Of a stretch of 64,000 nucleotides of DNA, positions 45,590 to 56,339 are shown in pieces. Each line of letters starts with the position of its first letter. Within the stretch, counting starts at the first letter, position 1. The stretch lies in assembly GCF_024586455.1 (NCBI RefSeq), contig NC_065922.1, forward strand, positions 11,714,089 through 11,778,088, read 5' to 3'. The DNA comes from Bactrocera neohumeralis (lineage: Eukaryota > Arthropoda > Insecta > Diptera > Tephritidae). Both the position numbers and the translations under genes were made by a program. Below the pieces are notes generated by a model, which had not been told where the DNA came from, did no database searches, and saw only the letters and a list, made by a program, of their open reading frames with translations.

Positions 45590-46280
45590 GAACCGTTAAC
45601 TTCGACTGCGGAAGCTATAATACCCTTCGCAGGTGCACTTTTATAGCTTTAAAGGGTATAACAATATTTTTATCTTGATTTTGATCGCCCAGTTTATATG
45701 GCAGCTATATGCTATAGTGGTCTAATCTGAAAAATATATTCGGAGATTATTCCATTGTTATTCAGAATAATCCATACCAAATTTCATCAAGATATCTCGT
45801 CAAGTAAAAAAGTTTTCTATACAAGAACTTTATTTTAATCGTCCAGTTTATATGGCAGCTATATGCTATAGTGGTCCAATCTAAACAGTAAGTTCGAAGG
45901 TTGTGGAAAAATTTTGGAAAATAATATACGCCAAATTTCGTGACGATACCTCGTCAAATAAAACATTTTTCGATACAAGGACTTGAGTTGGATCGGTCAG
46001 TTTGCATGGTAGCTCTATGTTATAGTAGTGCGATATCGGCCGTCCGACAAATGAGCAACTTTTTGGTCAGGAAAGGGTGTGTGCAAAATTTCAGAACGAT
46101 ATCTTAAAAACTGAGGGACTAGTTCGCACATATACTGACGGAAAGACGGGCAGTTAAATGGATATGGTTAATTCGGCTCAGTTCATCACCGCAATCATTT
46201 GAATTTATATTTTATAAATCTCATACTTTATTATTAGTTCATTTCTGGGTGTTACAATCATCGTTGTAAACTTGGACTTG
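45590..46280 (+). repeat. Interspersed repeat family A, three modules
   Basis: The 5' end GTTAACTTCGACTGCGGAAG followed by ATAATACCCTTCGCAGGTGC. Module starts (CCAGT/TCAGT) at 45689, 45843 and 45997 are spaced exactly 154 and 154. The 3' region has ATCTTAAAAACTGAGGGACT, the GACGGAAAGACGG stretch and TTTCTGGGTGTTACAA. Confidence 0.9.
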
Positions 46281-46429
46281 AAGGAATAGAAGGGTTCTAG
46301 TGCAATTGTGGTCTACTTTTAGAAAGCGTAAACTTAGCGATGTTTGGTTAATCGCCAATACTTGTCTGGTAGCATTCCTCTATAGGGAATTATAAGAGAT
46401 CTAGGTTCACCAGAGTTCGGTTTGGCGAC

Positions 46430-47000
46430 TTCATGATCCAAGTTATCCGGCAAAGTGAGTGAGGATTTCCGAGTATTCAGACACGTGTTCTATTTGAAAC
46501 CTAGACTCTCTGAGTCCGATCGCAACTTTCGCAGTCATACAACTTCCGGCGATGTCCACGCGCAATATGTGCATGGCGTTAAGTGTCATGGTTGAATTGG
46601 GCCTTAGCGCAGTACACATGCTGATGAGCGCTACTCGTTGAACACTCTTGAGTTTCTTTGCAAGCGTGGTCTTTTCTAGAGCCCTCCACCACATAAAGAC
46701 TCCATAGAACGTAAAGGGCTAGACTATAGTGTCGTAGAGCCAGAAGACAACTTTCGGTTGCAGACCCCACCTTTTGCCAATGGCTCCTCTAGAGCATTAC
46801 AAGGCAATCGATGCCTTTTTTGTTATCTCTTCGGTATTAGGCTTACATGAAAGGTTCCTATCCAGAATGAGCCCTAGATATTACACTGTATCCGCTGGTT
46901 GCGGACGGATGTCTTCCATTTCCGGCAGCGATCGTCTAGTGAATAATCCCATATCGGTTTTATTATGGTTGATGGCGAGACCGTTTACGACGGAGCCAAG
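46430..47000 (-). pseudogene. Non-LTR reverse transcriptase C-terminal relic (minus strand)
   Basis: Minus strand from 47000: GLAINHNKTDMGLFTRRS (the NxxKTxxxxFTR motif), YLGLILDRNLSCKPNTEEIT, KKASIALQCSRGAIGKRWGL, YGVFMWWRALEKTTLAKKLK and SVQRVALISMCTALRPNSTM. This is the thumb and post-RT region of jockey-type elements. A frameshift and stops lie between 46690 and 46900. RT catalytic motifs upstream are absent. Confidence 0.85.
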
Positions 47001-47477
47001 TGAGCCAAGTGGTGTGAGCCCTCCTGGTCCAAATGGGTACTACTTATATGATATAAAAATTGCGCGGTTAACTGAATTAGTGACGAGCTCAGCGCATTTC
47101 ATCGGTAAATTAAGAGATCTGATTTTTCCAGAATCATTATGTCCAGGTCTTATAAAATATCAAAGCTGATTTTAGTATACCTATTTTCTTAAATGTTTCA
47201 TACCTTTTTTAATGCCTCCGTTATTCATTATTCAGTAAAATTTTCGTAGCATAAGTAGAAAGGAGAAAGGATTTTGAAGAGGGAGAGTCAAAACTGTTTA
47301 CGATTATGATTATATTTGCAACAGAATTTATATATATATAGTATTATTTGTCGGATAACTGCGGTATTTAAAAGCATCTAGATACGAGTATAACTTTCTT
47401 ATAACATTTTCGTATATTTGCTTAGTACTATTTTAAAAGTATTCCTATCCTATATAAATTCCCTTTCTCCTTTCTAG
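47001..47477. other. 3' end of the mab-21 intron, no element seen
   Basis: Unique sequence with a TATATATATA run near 47330 and the polypyrimidine acceptor at 47455-47477. Confidence 0.5.
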
Positions 47478-47827
47478 GTGCCAGCCGTCGGCGTTGTTTG
47501 AGCATTTTGAAGACACTACGCGATCGACATTTGGACTTGCCCGGCAATCCGGTCACATCGTACCACTTGAAGACACTGCTGCTCTACGAGTGTGAGAAGC
47601 ATCCGCGCGAAATGGAATGGGAAGAGAATTGCATTGCCGATCGCATTAACGGCATATTTCTGCAGCTGATTTCCTGCCTGCAGTGCCGTCGTTGTCCACA
47701 CTATTTTCTACCGAATATGGATCTGTTCAAGGGCAAGTCGCCCGGCGCGCTGGAAAATGCGGCGAAGCAAGTGTGGCGCCTCACACGAATCATGCTGACC
47801 AATGCGCGCTGCTTAGAGGAGTTATAA
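47478..47827 (+). CDS. mab-21: mab-21, coding exon 2 (residues 250-365)
   Basis: The exon continues in phase 1 after the acceptor AG at 47476-47477. The split codon GGT gives G250, then ASRRRCLSILKTLRDRHLDL, YHLKTLLLYECEKHPREMEW, DRINGIFLQLISCLQCRRC and PHYFLPNMDLFKGKSPGALE, and it ends LTRIMLTNARCLEEL before TAA (47825-47827). This is the helical C-terminal half of the Mab-21 fold. The CLQCRRCPHYFLPN stretch has closely spaced Cys and His residues. With exon 1 the protein is 365 residues, in line with the roughly 360 of vertebrate MAB21L proteins, and all blocks are colinear with no frameshift. The intron splits the protein between the nucleotidyltransferase lobe and this helical lobe. Confidence 0.97.
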
Positions 47828-49126
47828 AATTGTTACAATTATTATTTGCGTTAATTTGTAAGAAATTAAAAGTTAATTAAGTAATTTATAAAGGGTAGCT
47901 GTTTTAAGTTAAGGTGGCTTAACAAATTTCTAGGTTGCTAATTTAAGTGGAAAAGTAGTGAAAGAAGATATTTTAAATGCAATTTTTTTCTTTAATTTTA
48001 ATTTTCTTAATTTTTATAATTTAAATTTTTAAATTCTTTTATGAATTATTTTAATTTCAAAAATTTAATTATTTTAAACATGAATTTTTTTAGCGTAAAG
48101 AAATTAAAATTTAAAAGTTGTTTAATGAATTAATTAAAAATTTAATTAGTAAAAATTTTAAACAATTATTTTTATTAATTCAATTAATTAAAATAATTTT
48201 TTTTTATTTATTTACTTAAACATTTTTGTTTTAATATTTCTTTTTTTAACATATAATTTTTTAATATTGATTTAGTACTTCAAGAAAAAAATATTTTAAT
48301 TAAAATATTTTTTTAATTAAAACTTTAATCTTTTTATAATGGAATCATTGGAGCCAAAAAATTTAATTAATTAAATTATTGATTTCTTTTTATTTCAAAA
48401 ACTTAATTCTTTTAATTAAGAATATTTTTAAAAGAAAAACAGTTAAATTTTTTACAAAAAACTTTTTAATTAATTAATTAAGAATTTAAATTTAATTAAT
48501 TAAACATACTTTTAATTACAAATTTAATTAATTAAAAATTAAAATTTTGAATATAAATTTAAAAAAAATAATTTTATAATTTATAAATAATTTTAATTTT
48601 TAATTAATTAAATTTGTAATTAAAAGTATGTTTAATTAATTAAATTTAAATTCTTAATTAATTAATTAAAAAGTTTTTCCTTAAAAATTAAACTGTTTTT
48701 ATTTTAAAAATAAAATTAAAAAATAATTAATTAATTAACTAAAATTTTGAATTTAAATTAAAAAAATTAATTAATTAAAGAAATTAAAAAAATTAAATTT
48801 TTAATTAATTAATTAAAATTAATTTAATCAAATGTTTAATTTATTTTTATTTTAATTTTTGTTATAATTTTTTTTTAATTTATATTTTTTAAATATTTTT
48901 TTGCATAATAAATATTTTTTATATATAAATGTAAAATTTTAATTTTATATGTTTGTATGTGTGTGTCTTATTAAGCGTCCAGTGATTAATTTTTAAGCGG
49001 TGCGTTTTGTTCATTTAGTGGCATTTCAATGCTTTTTAAGCACAGTCTATAAAAGTTTAGTGATTTAAGCTTGCAAAGGGTTGTAAAGTTAAATATGAAT
49101 TGTATTTGTTGCTTGAAAAAAATAAA
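47828..49126 (+). other. mab-21: Probable mab-21 3' UTR, extremely AT-rich
   Basis: Runs of TTAATTAATTAA dominate 47960-48900. Candidate poly(A) signals are ATTAAA near 47865 and AATAAA at 48907-48912 and 49121-49126. Which of them is used cannot be told from sequence. The region contains the inverted repeat listed next. Confidence 0.6.
48457..48678. repeat. 90-bp perfect inverted repeat with a 42-nt loop
   Basis: The arms 48457-48546 and 48589-48678 are exact reverse complements (checked base by base). A weaker match continues outward to about 48436 and 48703 (AAACAGTT/AACTGTTT). The arms contain CATACTTTTAATTACAAATT, so the pairing is not just a simple TTAA repeat. If transcribed it would form a very long hairpin. 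Confidence 0.95.
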
Positions 49127-49339
49127 TAACTAATTAAATTTATTTATATCATCAGTGACTATAATTATTTGTATGTAAGTCTATTGAAAATATTTCGCTT
49201 AGCATGTGTATACGATTCTGAAAGCTTTTGTGAAAGCTTTCTTTAGCATATTTTAAAACTGTAAGCAATTTAAGGACTTATTCTCAACAAATTTTTCACA
49301 ATTTCTTATAACTTAAGTTAAATTTGTAAAAAAAAAAAT
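49127..49339. other. Unique AT-rich DNA downstream of mab-21
   Basis: No feature recognised. Confidence 0.4.
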
Positions 49340-50115
49340 ATTTATACCCTCAACAGGATTTACTGAGTTTCATAAGTATGACGAGCTGAGTCGAATTAGC
49401 CAGGTCCGTCTGTCTACCTTCATATATTACCTCAGTTTTTGAGATATCGAGCTGAAATTTCTCATACGTCCTTTCCTTCCCAAAAAACTGCTGATTTGTC
49501 GAAATCACCGATATCGGAGTACTATAGCGTTTAGCTGCCATATAAACTGAACGATAAAAATGAAGTCTTTGTAGGGATAACTTTTTTATTTCAAAAGTTA
49601 TCTCGACGAAATTTGACATAAACTATTTTCTATAACAATGCTATAATATTTGAAGAAATTTTTCAGATCGGATAACTATGGCATATAGCTGTCATACAAC
49701 TTGATCGATCAAAATCAAGTAGTTGTATGGAAAACTTGTTTATTTTCGAAGATATCCTTACAAAATTTAGCAAGGATTGTTTTCAAAAGCTAAGACACAA
49801 TCTGCGAAAAAATGTTTAAGATTGAACAACTATAGCATATAGCTGCCATATAAAATGATCAATTAACATCAAGTCCTTGTATGAACAACTTTTGTATTTG
49901 AGAAGATAACTTCACCAAATTTAGCAAAAAGTTTTGCCCAAAGTAACGTTATAATCTCCCAACATATTGTTCAGATCGGCACACTATAGCATATAGCTGC
50001 CATACAAACAGACCGTTCAAAATCGATATAAAACTCTTTTTATACCCTTTAAGCCATAAAAAATGCACCTGTGAAGGGTATATAGCTTCAGCGTAGCTTA
50101 AGTTACCCTTCTTCT
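49340..50115 (-). repeat. Interspersed repeat family A, about four modules (minus strand)
   Basis: Reversed modules with CATATAGCTGCCATA(T/C)AAA cores at about 49530, 49680, 49830 and 49990, about 153-155 bp apart. The element ends with CACCTGTGAAGGGTATATAG and the complement of the family 5' end. The 3' end (TTTATACCCTCAACAGG) lies at 49340. Confidence 0.88.
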
Positions 50116-50763
50116 TGTTCTTACTTCATTACATACAAACACATTATCTTATCTACTCTTACTTGCCTTTAATTATTATTAGTCTATTAGCCGTTTCGTT
50201 TGTTTATTTATTGTAATGCTTATAAACTTAGTAAAAAAAAAATATATGTAAACATATAAAAACACAAATCAAAAGAAAATAAAATTATTATTACACATTA
50301 TTGTAGTGAACAAAGCGCTACTTAGTAATTTAACAAAAACAAAATTGTTTTATTTCCAGAACAGAGCGCTGCTTTCGTTTTGTAGCAAATTGTTTATATG
50401 TTTTGTTTTTGTTTTTTTTTATCTACGCATGTGTGCATGTAAGTATATATCTATCACTGTACATCTGCATATTCGTATCTATTTCAGTGTGTTCGCTTGC
50501 AGTCGAATTTATGTTCGTTGGCATGACAGCTGTGACATGTCCAACGCGACCAACTGACTGGCGCATGACATGTTCGGCATATAAATTACATGCAACAAGT
50601 CATTTCGACGACACTTAACACTGACAATAAAGTTAAAAATTGATTATAAAGTTGATATGCCGCCACAAACACGATTCACAGGTGGGAGTGCACCCTCCCC
50701 CGGCTCAGCTGCTCGATGAAGTGCAAGTAAAAGTAGCAAATACGAAATTTATACATATATGCA
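50116..50763. other. Unique DNA
   Basis: The frame at 50306-50557 is F/C-rich low complexity. ATACATATATGCAC microsatellite lies before 50763. Confidence 0.4.
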
Positions 50764-51729
50764 CATTAGGGTGAACACAAAAAAAAAATTTTTTTTTGAG
50801 TACGTATAATAAATGCAGCGATAAAAATATCCCTGTAAGGGAGATTGTTAAGCTCAATTTTCAAAGTGTCACTGAGCCTAAAGCTTCTCATATAAATAAC
50901 ACGTACCAAAAATAGTTTTTAAAACGCGGATTCTTCTAGAGCACAAAATTTGCTAATAAATTTTTCACAATGGGATTTTTTTTTAAATTCAAAATTTGTA
51001 AATTTGAAAGCTTTAAAAATTTTCTATGTAGGGATATTTTTTTTGTCTCTGTGTAGTAATAGTTTCCGATATAAATAACATGTAAAATTTTTCTAGAGCA
51101 CAAAATTTCCTAACAAATTTACCACAAAGGGAATTTTTTTTTAATTAAAAATTATTATATTTGAAAGCTTTAAAAAGCTTTAGTTAATTTTTAAAGCGCA
51201 AAGTAAGCTGAAAATGTTTCGCTGTAAGGATATTTTTTTTTTCTGTGTATAAGCTTTCCATATAAATAACACGTAAAAATTTTTGTAGAGCACAAAATTT
51301 CCTAACAATTTTACTGAAAAGGGAATTTTATTTAATTCAAAATTTGCATCTTTCAAAGACTCAAAATTCTTTAGCTTAATTTTTAATGCCAACAATTTTA
51401 AAAATTTAGCTGAAAATTTTTCCCTGTAGGGATATTTTTTTCTCTATATGGTATACGTTTCCCATATAAATAAAACGTAAAATTCTTGCAGAGCACAAAA
51501 TTTCCTAACAATTTACCACAAAGGGAAATTTTTTAATTCCAAATTTTTATATTCAAAAGCTTTCTAGAGTTTTGTCTTAATTTTAAAGCTCACCAACAAC
51601 TTTTAAAATTAAGCTAACAATTTTTCCTTCTAAGGATATTTCTAGTAGGGATATTTTTTTCGCTGTATATATGTAGTTTTGTTTTAACTCATAAATTCGT
51701 TAATTATTTTTTTTTGGTTTACCCTAATG
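50764..51729. mobile_element. Foldback element with CATTAGGGT ends and internal tandem repeats
   Basis: It starts CATTAGGGTGAACACAAAAA and ends TTTTGGTTTACCCTAATG, giving an inverted terminal repeat of about 24 bp with an A/T run. The interior carries four copies of a 160-205-bp unit with TATAAATAACACGTA (50891, 51070, 51261, 51465), GAGCACAAAATTT (50939, 51096, 51288, 51491), a T-run with GGGAA, GAAAGCTTTAAAA and GTAGGGATATTTTTTT. No coding frame. Its ends resemble those of 18736-19195. Confidence 0.85.
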
Positions 51730-52146
51730 TACGCACACACATACATATGTGTTTTAAATATTTAACAGTTATGTGATAAATGGTGGCACCTTTTTAAAAA
51801 CAGCGATTTCTTCAAAATTGCGCTCACGTTTGGCGAGTCACAAAGCAGCAAATACAACAAACTCGATATTCCAGCTCATTCGAACGGTTAATAATCGGGT
51901 AGTGTACTGAGTTTAGTATGTTAATTGCAATTTATTTGCGAATTTGTCAAAAGTTGAAAGCGCACCGTGCCGACAGTGATATATGGCGAAGAGTATTGTA
52001 TTGACTCAGAAGCGCAGTGCTCTCAATGAATTTATAGTTAGAATCGAAAATATACATACAAACGGTATATGAGTTGCGATTTATTTGTATTTAATTATTT
52101 GTGAAAGTAAATTCGACATTAACAATTTAATGAGTTCATATAAATA
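51730..52146. other. Unique DNA
   Basis: No coding frame or repeat recognised. Confidence 0.4.
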
Positions 52147-52605
52147 CGAGGGTTGCCTTTAGCATTTCCGGATTCAAGAATAAGTGTTCATTATCGAAAA
52201 TATGTTTTTTTTTGTTTTTCAAAATATTCTCCATTAAGAGATATACACTTTTGCATGAGTTTGAGGCATTTTTCGAAGCAATTTTACCTTTCTGATTACG
52301 ACTTCGATCGAGTTCCCCCTACCATTACCGAAAGTTGTAAAAATAATCGCACAAAAATGTTCCACATCCATGGAAGAACGACTGACGCGCTGTTGTTAAC
52401 TCGGCTATAACCACGTAAGCGGTGTCTACGCCAATAAAGAAAGAATTTAATTTTTTGGTTGAGATGAATATTTTAAGGTACTGTGAACAACACAAAAAAC
52501 GCTCGTATGTCAAAACGTTCTAAGTCAAAATTTACGATAACGTTCGGAGTTGCCAGATTGCAACAACAGGGTTGCCAAATCCCTAAATATAAAAGGCAAT
52601 CCACA
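52147..52605 (-). mobile_element. Short mariner copy with a nested non-LTR fragment (minus strand)
   Basis: The ends CGAGGGTTGCC (52147) and GGCAATCCACA (to 52605) with flanking TA match the family at 32053-32971. So do ATTTCCGGATTC on the left and AGATTGCAACA...GTTGCCAAAT on the right. Only the terminal parts of the transposase gene remain. It is split at about 52372-52443 by a retroelement fragment. Confidence 0.85.
52372..52443 (+). mobile_element. 72-bp 3' fragment of the non-LTR family, nested
   Basis: GAAGAACGACTGACGCGCTG, TTGTTAACTCGGCTATAACC and CGGTGTCTACGCCAATAAAG match the last 80 bp of the 15868-17572 element, including the 3' stem-loop (52410-52423, one mismatched pair). It is the shortest copy in the window and contains little more than the 3' structure and tail. 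Confidence 0.85.
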
Positions 52606-54029
52606 TAGTTGTCCTCGTAGGCTAATAATAATTTTTTATTACAACTTATATGCAAATTGAAAATATCCGAGATTTATCGGAGTTCAATCTAATATGATAA
52701 GCGAGTATTACTATCGCTTTCACTAAACTTTGAATATTTTTTTTAATCTTCGAGGTCTTTTAAGAATGTACACTTCAGTTAAATTTACAACTTTGCGAAT
52801 GTTCAAGGAAGCAAGAGTATTGAGAGGCTCCTGTTCCATCGTATTCCTGAGATAACTTTTGTTTCCTCATAAGGTGGACAACGATCGATTATAAATCTCT
52901 TCAATGTAATGTCAGAAAAGGAAGGCTGGAACAACTGCGTCGAAATGAACGGAGACGAAGCAGTTACTAATTTTAGGTTAGAAATATTCAGTCTTCGGTT
53001 ACTCGGGACCAGTTCGCTCTACTAAACCAGTAACAAGTTAACATAAAATTACACAAACTCCAGTTTATTGTCCACGGAACACAGAGTTTATCAGAAATCT
53101 TACTGAAAGTCGCACAAACTGGAGTTTTTAGACCGTTTTGTGTTCGAACAGTAAACACTTGTCAGAAACAATGAATTTAAGATAGAAACTATTTTAATTT
53201 AACTCTCGTTAAACACCACTTTTTGGCAATACATGGTAAATGAAACTTAGAGTTTCTTGAACGCCGAGAACACTTCAGAGTTGTTCATAAACACAAAGCT
53301 ATAAACTCGAGTTTAACGAATAAGTTTCAGTTACCTTGCATATTTAAGTACAGATTTTATACACACATACCAAAAATCATAATTTTTGCACAAATTCGCT
53401 TAAATTTTACAATGTCTATTGAAACTGGCAATCAAGTGAAAAAATACGCATCAAAATAGTTAATTCTCTTGTTCTCATAATTAGTTTCCTGATTTGACTC
53501 TACGATTCGCCAAGGCATAAGCCGACTCGACCGCCGGCTGGCACCGCAGGTGGTGAAAACATGCCATCAAATTAACGCCAATGACAATGGCAACAGGTGA
53601 ACAAACAGCGAGCGAAAGCTTCGCGGCTTTGAATATGATTTTTTATGATTCGAAATAAATTTTAATTTTGCACAAGACACATGTCTGTGATAACGATGAC
53701 AAATATTGCTTTGTGTTGTTGTACCATGCCGCGTATGTGTGTATGTATGTGTGTATGTGTGGTATTTGGAACACGCTTTGTTTAGACTTTCAATTTGCAT
53801 TTAACAAGGCGACTAACAAATTGATATTTTTATGATCCGCCAGACATGTTGTTAAGCTTTTATGCGTTTAATTGTTGTTGACACACACATTGCGGCAAAA
53901 TTATAAACAAATGATTAGTTTTATAGCAATTAAAGAAATATACACACTTATATATTGTATATATTTTTGTATTATAAAGAATTGTTGGTATATTTTTAAT
54001 ATTTTTGTCAAGAAAGCAAGTTGATGAGG
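52606..54029. other. Unique DNA
   Basis: TGTGTATGTATGTGTG at 53730-53762. No gene; the 77-residue minus frame at 53567-53800 is H/T-rich from the microsatellite. Confidence 0.45.
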
Positions 54030-55078
54030 GAAAGTGTTACTATTTTTATATCTCGCAACAATGTTGCTAAGGAGAGTATCATAGTTTTGTTCACATAACG
54101 GTTGTTTGTAAGTCCTAAAACTAAAAGAGTCAGATATAGGGTTATATATACCAAATTGATCAGGGTGACGAGTAGAGTCGAAATCCAGATGTGTGTCCGT
54201 CCGTCTGTCCGTCCGTGCAAGCTGTAACTTGAGTAAAAACTGAGATATCATGATGAAACTTGGTACACGTATTTCTTGGCTCCATAAGAAGGTTAAGTTC
54301 GAAGATGGGCAAAATCGGTCAACTGCCACGCCCACAAAATGGCGGAAACTGATATAGTGTCATAACTAAGCCATAAATAAAGATATTAAAGTGAAATTTG
54401 GCACAAGGGATCGCATTAGGGAGGGGCATATTTGGACGTAATTTTTTTGGAAAATTGGGCGTGGCCCCGTCCCCTACTTCTAAGTTTTTTGTACGTATCT
54501 CGGAAACTACTATAGCTATGTCAACCAAACTCTACAGAGTCGTTTTCTTCAGGCATTTCCATATACAGTTTAAAAATGGAAGAAATCGGATAATAACCAC
54601 GCCCACCTCCCATACAAAGATTATGTTGAAAATCACTAAAAGTGCGTTAACGGACTAACAAAAAACGTCAGAAACACTAAATTTTACGGAAGAAATTGCA
54701 GAAGGAAGCTGCATCCAGGCTTTTTTTTAAATTGAAAATGGGCGTGGCGTCGCCCACTTATGGACCAAAAACCATATCTCAGGAACTACTAGACCGATTT
54801 CAATGAAATTCGATTTTCTTAACACCCTGATGACATGTACGAAATATAGGTGAAATCGGTTAACACCCACGCCTTCTTCCAATATAACGCTATTTTGAAT
54901 TCCATCTGATGCCTTCTCTGTATACATTAGGAACCAATGATGATAGCGGAATAAAACTTTACAAAAATACGGTATTTGAAAAATATGTAAATGACGTATA
55001 ATGAAATCTCGATTATCACTTTATCATGCGAGAGTATAAAATGTTCGGTGACACCCGAACATAGCCCTTCCTTACTTG
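54030..55078 (+). repeat. Interspersed repeat family B, longest copy with terminal hairpin
   Basis: It runs from about TCTCGCAACAATGTTGC through TTTTGTTCACATAACGG, the GTCCGTCCGTCTGTCC stretch, CTGCCACGCCCACAAAATGG, GGGCGTGGCCCCG and ATTCGATTTTCTTAA to the end. ATGTTCGG (55041-55048) pairs with CCGAACAT (55055-55062) near the 3' terminus, followed by AGCCCTTCCTTACTTGTT. No coding frame of significance. Confidence 0.88.
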
Positions 55079-55646
55079 TTATATTTATATTTATTTTGTA
55101 TTAGATATACTTTTATCATGGAATATATAGTCTTTGAAAATGTTTTATCGGAGGATTATCAAATTTTGTAGCAAAAAAATTAATCAAGAAGATTTGGGTT
55201 TTGTGCTGGTTTTTTTTCTGTAGACTTATTCAGCCTTGAGAAGATATCTCTATTATAATTTTTCTGTTATGAAATCGAATACTCCTTTGAGCCTATATCA
55301 AGTACGCAGCGTAGTCTATAATCCCCGAAAAAAGGAAAAAATTTGTCAACTTATTCCAGCATTAAGAAGAAAGAAATCAAACTGAAGTTTTTTTCGACTA
55401 TTCCATCAAATGAGTTTTTAGCCGAAAAATCGATTTTTTGAAAGTCCAAGATCTCTCTGTCTAATCTCATAGGATAGTGTACCTTTTCGCTGTCAAATCC
55501 GCTGTAGAGTACTTCCGATACTTGGAGTACTACATGAAGACCCCGGGCAGGGATTGTATTCCTTTCAACCTACATCACTTTATCGCAGAACTTTCTGTTG
55601 ACGGTTCTATCTCAGCTCACACACCTGCGAGGGATTTGTAGGTGTG
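55079..55646. other. Unassigned stretch
   Basis: No element recognised. Confidence 0.4.
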
Positions 55647-55884
55647 GCGAAGCTGTTGGAGAAGGGATGCAGTGAGATTTTTCATGGATCGAAGTTAAAA
55701 GGGAGAGAGGAGGTTGTGTAGTGTTTTTAGGCACTTTCGATCAGGTCTAGTTTAAGACCATCAAAGCGAAGCTTTTGGAGAAGGGTTGCAGTGAGATTCT
55801 TCATGGATCGAAGTTAAAAGGGAGAGAGGAGGTTGTGTAGTGTTTTTAGGCACTTTCGATCAGGTCTAGTTTAAGACCATCAAA
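55647..55884 (+). repeat. 119-bp tandem duplication, about 97% identical
   Basis: Unit 1 (55647-55765) and unit 2 (55766-55884) differ by about three substitutions, all in the first ~35 bp. The rest, including AGGAGGTTGTGTAGTGTTTT, is identical. The duplication directly precedes the RNase H relic below and appears to be within the same degraded retroelement. Confidence 0.92.
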
Positions 55885-56260
55885 CCACTGCAGCGTCCTT
55901 CAAGCGGAGGTGGCCTTCAGCAGGGAGTGCATTCACCCCAATAGCCATGTGGCTATACCGGCTTGGAGCAAGCGAGTCACTAGACTAGTAATGCATGACC
56001 TCATTAGCAATAGCTTCAAGCTTATCACATATTAGACTTGTACGGGCTTCCAGTCTCAAAGGAATCGTCGAAAACTGTAAATTGGATGAGCTGGCTAAGG
56101 GGAGCACTCTTTCCCCATTTTCATCCGTTTGTAGTCGAGTTGACTCCTTGATGTCTGCTTGCGTTCGGGCGTTGGATCTTAGACCTCCAGTGAGCTCAGC
56201 AGGCGTTGGTCAACAGCTAGAACTTGTGCGAATCCAAGATCATTCTGAATCAGAGTGAAC
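55885..56260 (+). pseudogene. RNase H domain relic of a non-LTR retrotransposon
   Basis: FQAEVAF-like sequence at 55890-55920, and in the 55995-56258 frame RLVRASSLKGIVENCKLDEL followed by AKGSTLSP, corresponding to the WVPGHxGIxGNxKADELARxG block. The key histidine is lost. The rest of the frame carries a degraded retroelement tail. Confidence 0.7.
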
Positions 56261-56339
56261 CGTAATAGGTCCTCCAAACTACTGGCTATTAGCAAAGTTA
56301 ATGTCGCCACAATTTAAGTGTTTCTGACTGACACTGTCC

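Larger units (their letters stand above)
35136..47477 (+). other. mab-21: mab-21 intron, 12.3 kb
   Basis: The intron is bounded by GTGAGT (35136) and a pyrimidine-rich TTTCTAG acceptor (ending 47477). It is phase 1 and joins Q249 to a split glycine codon. It is packed with relics on both strands, listed separately. The first ~500 bp and last ~300 bp are free of recognisable elements. Confidence 0.93.

Noticed and set aside
54030..55078. Possible coding frames in family B (for example 53901-54335 minus)
   Set aside because: The frames follow repeat sequence shared with 37805-38600 and are not conserved between the two copies.
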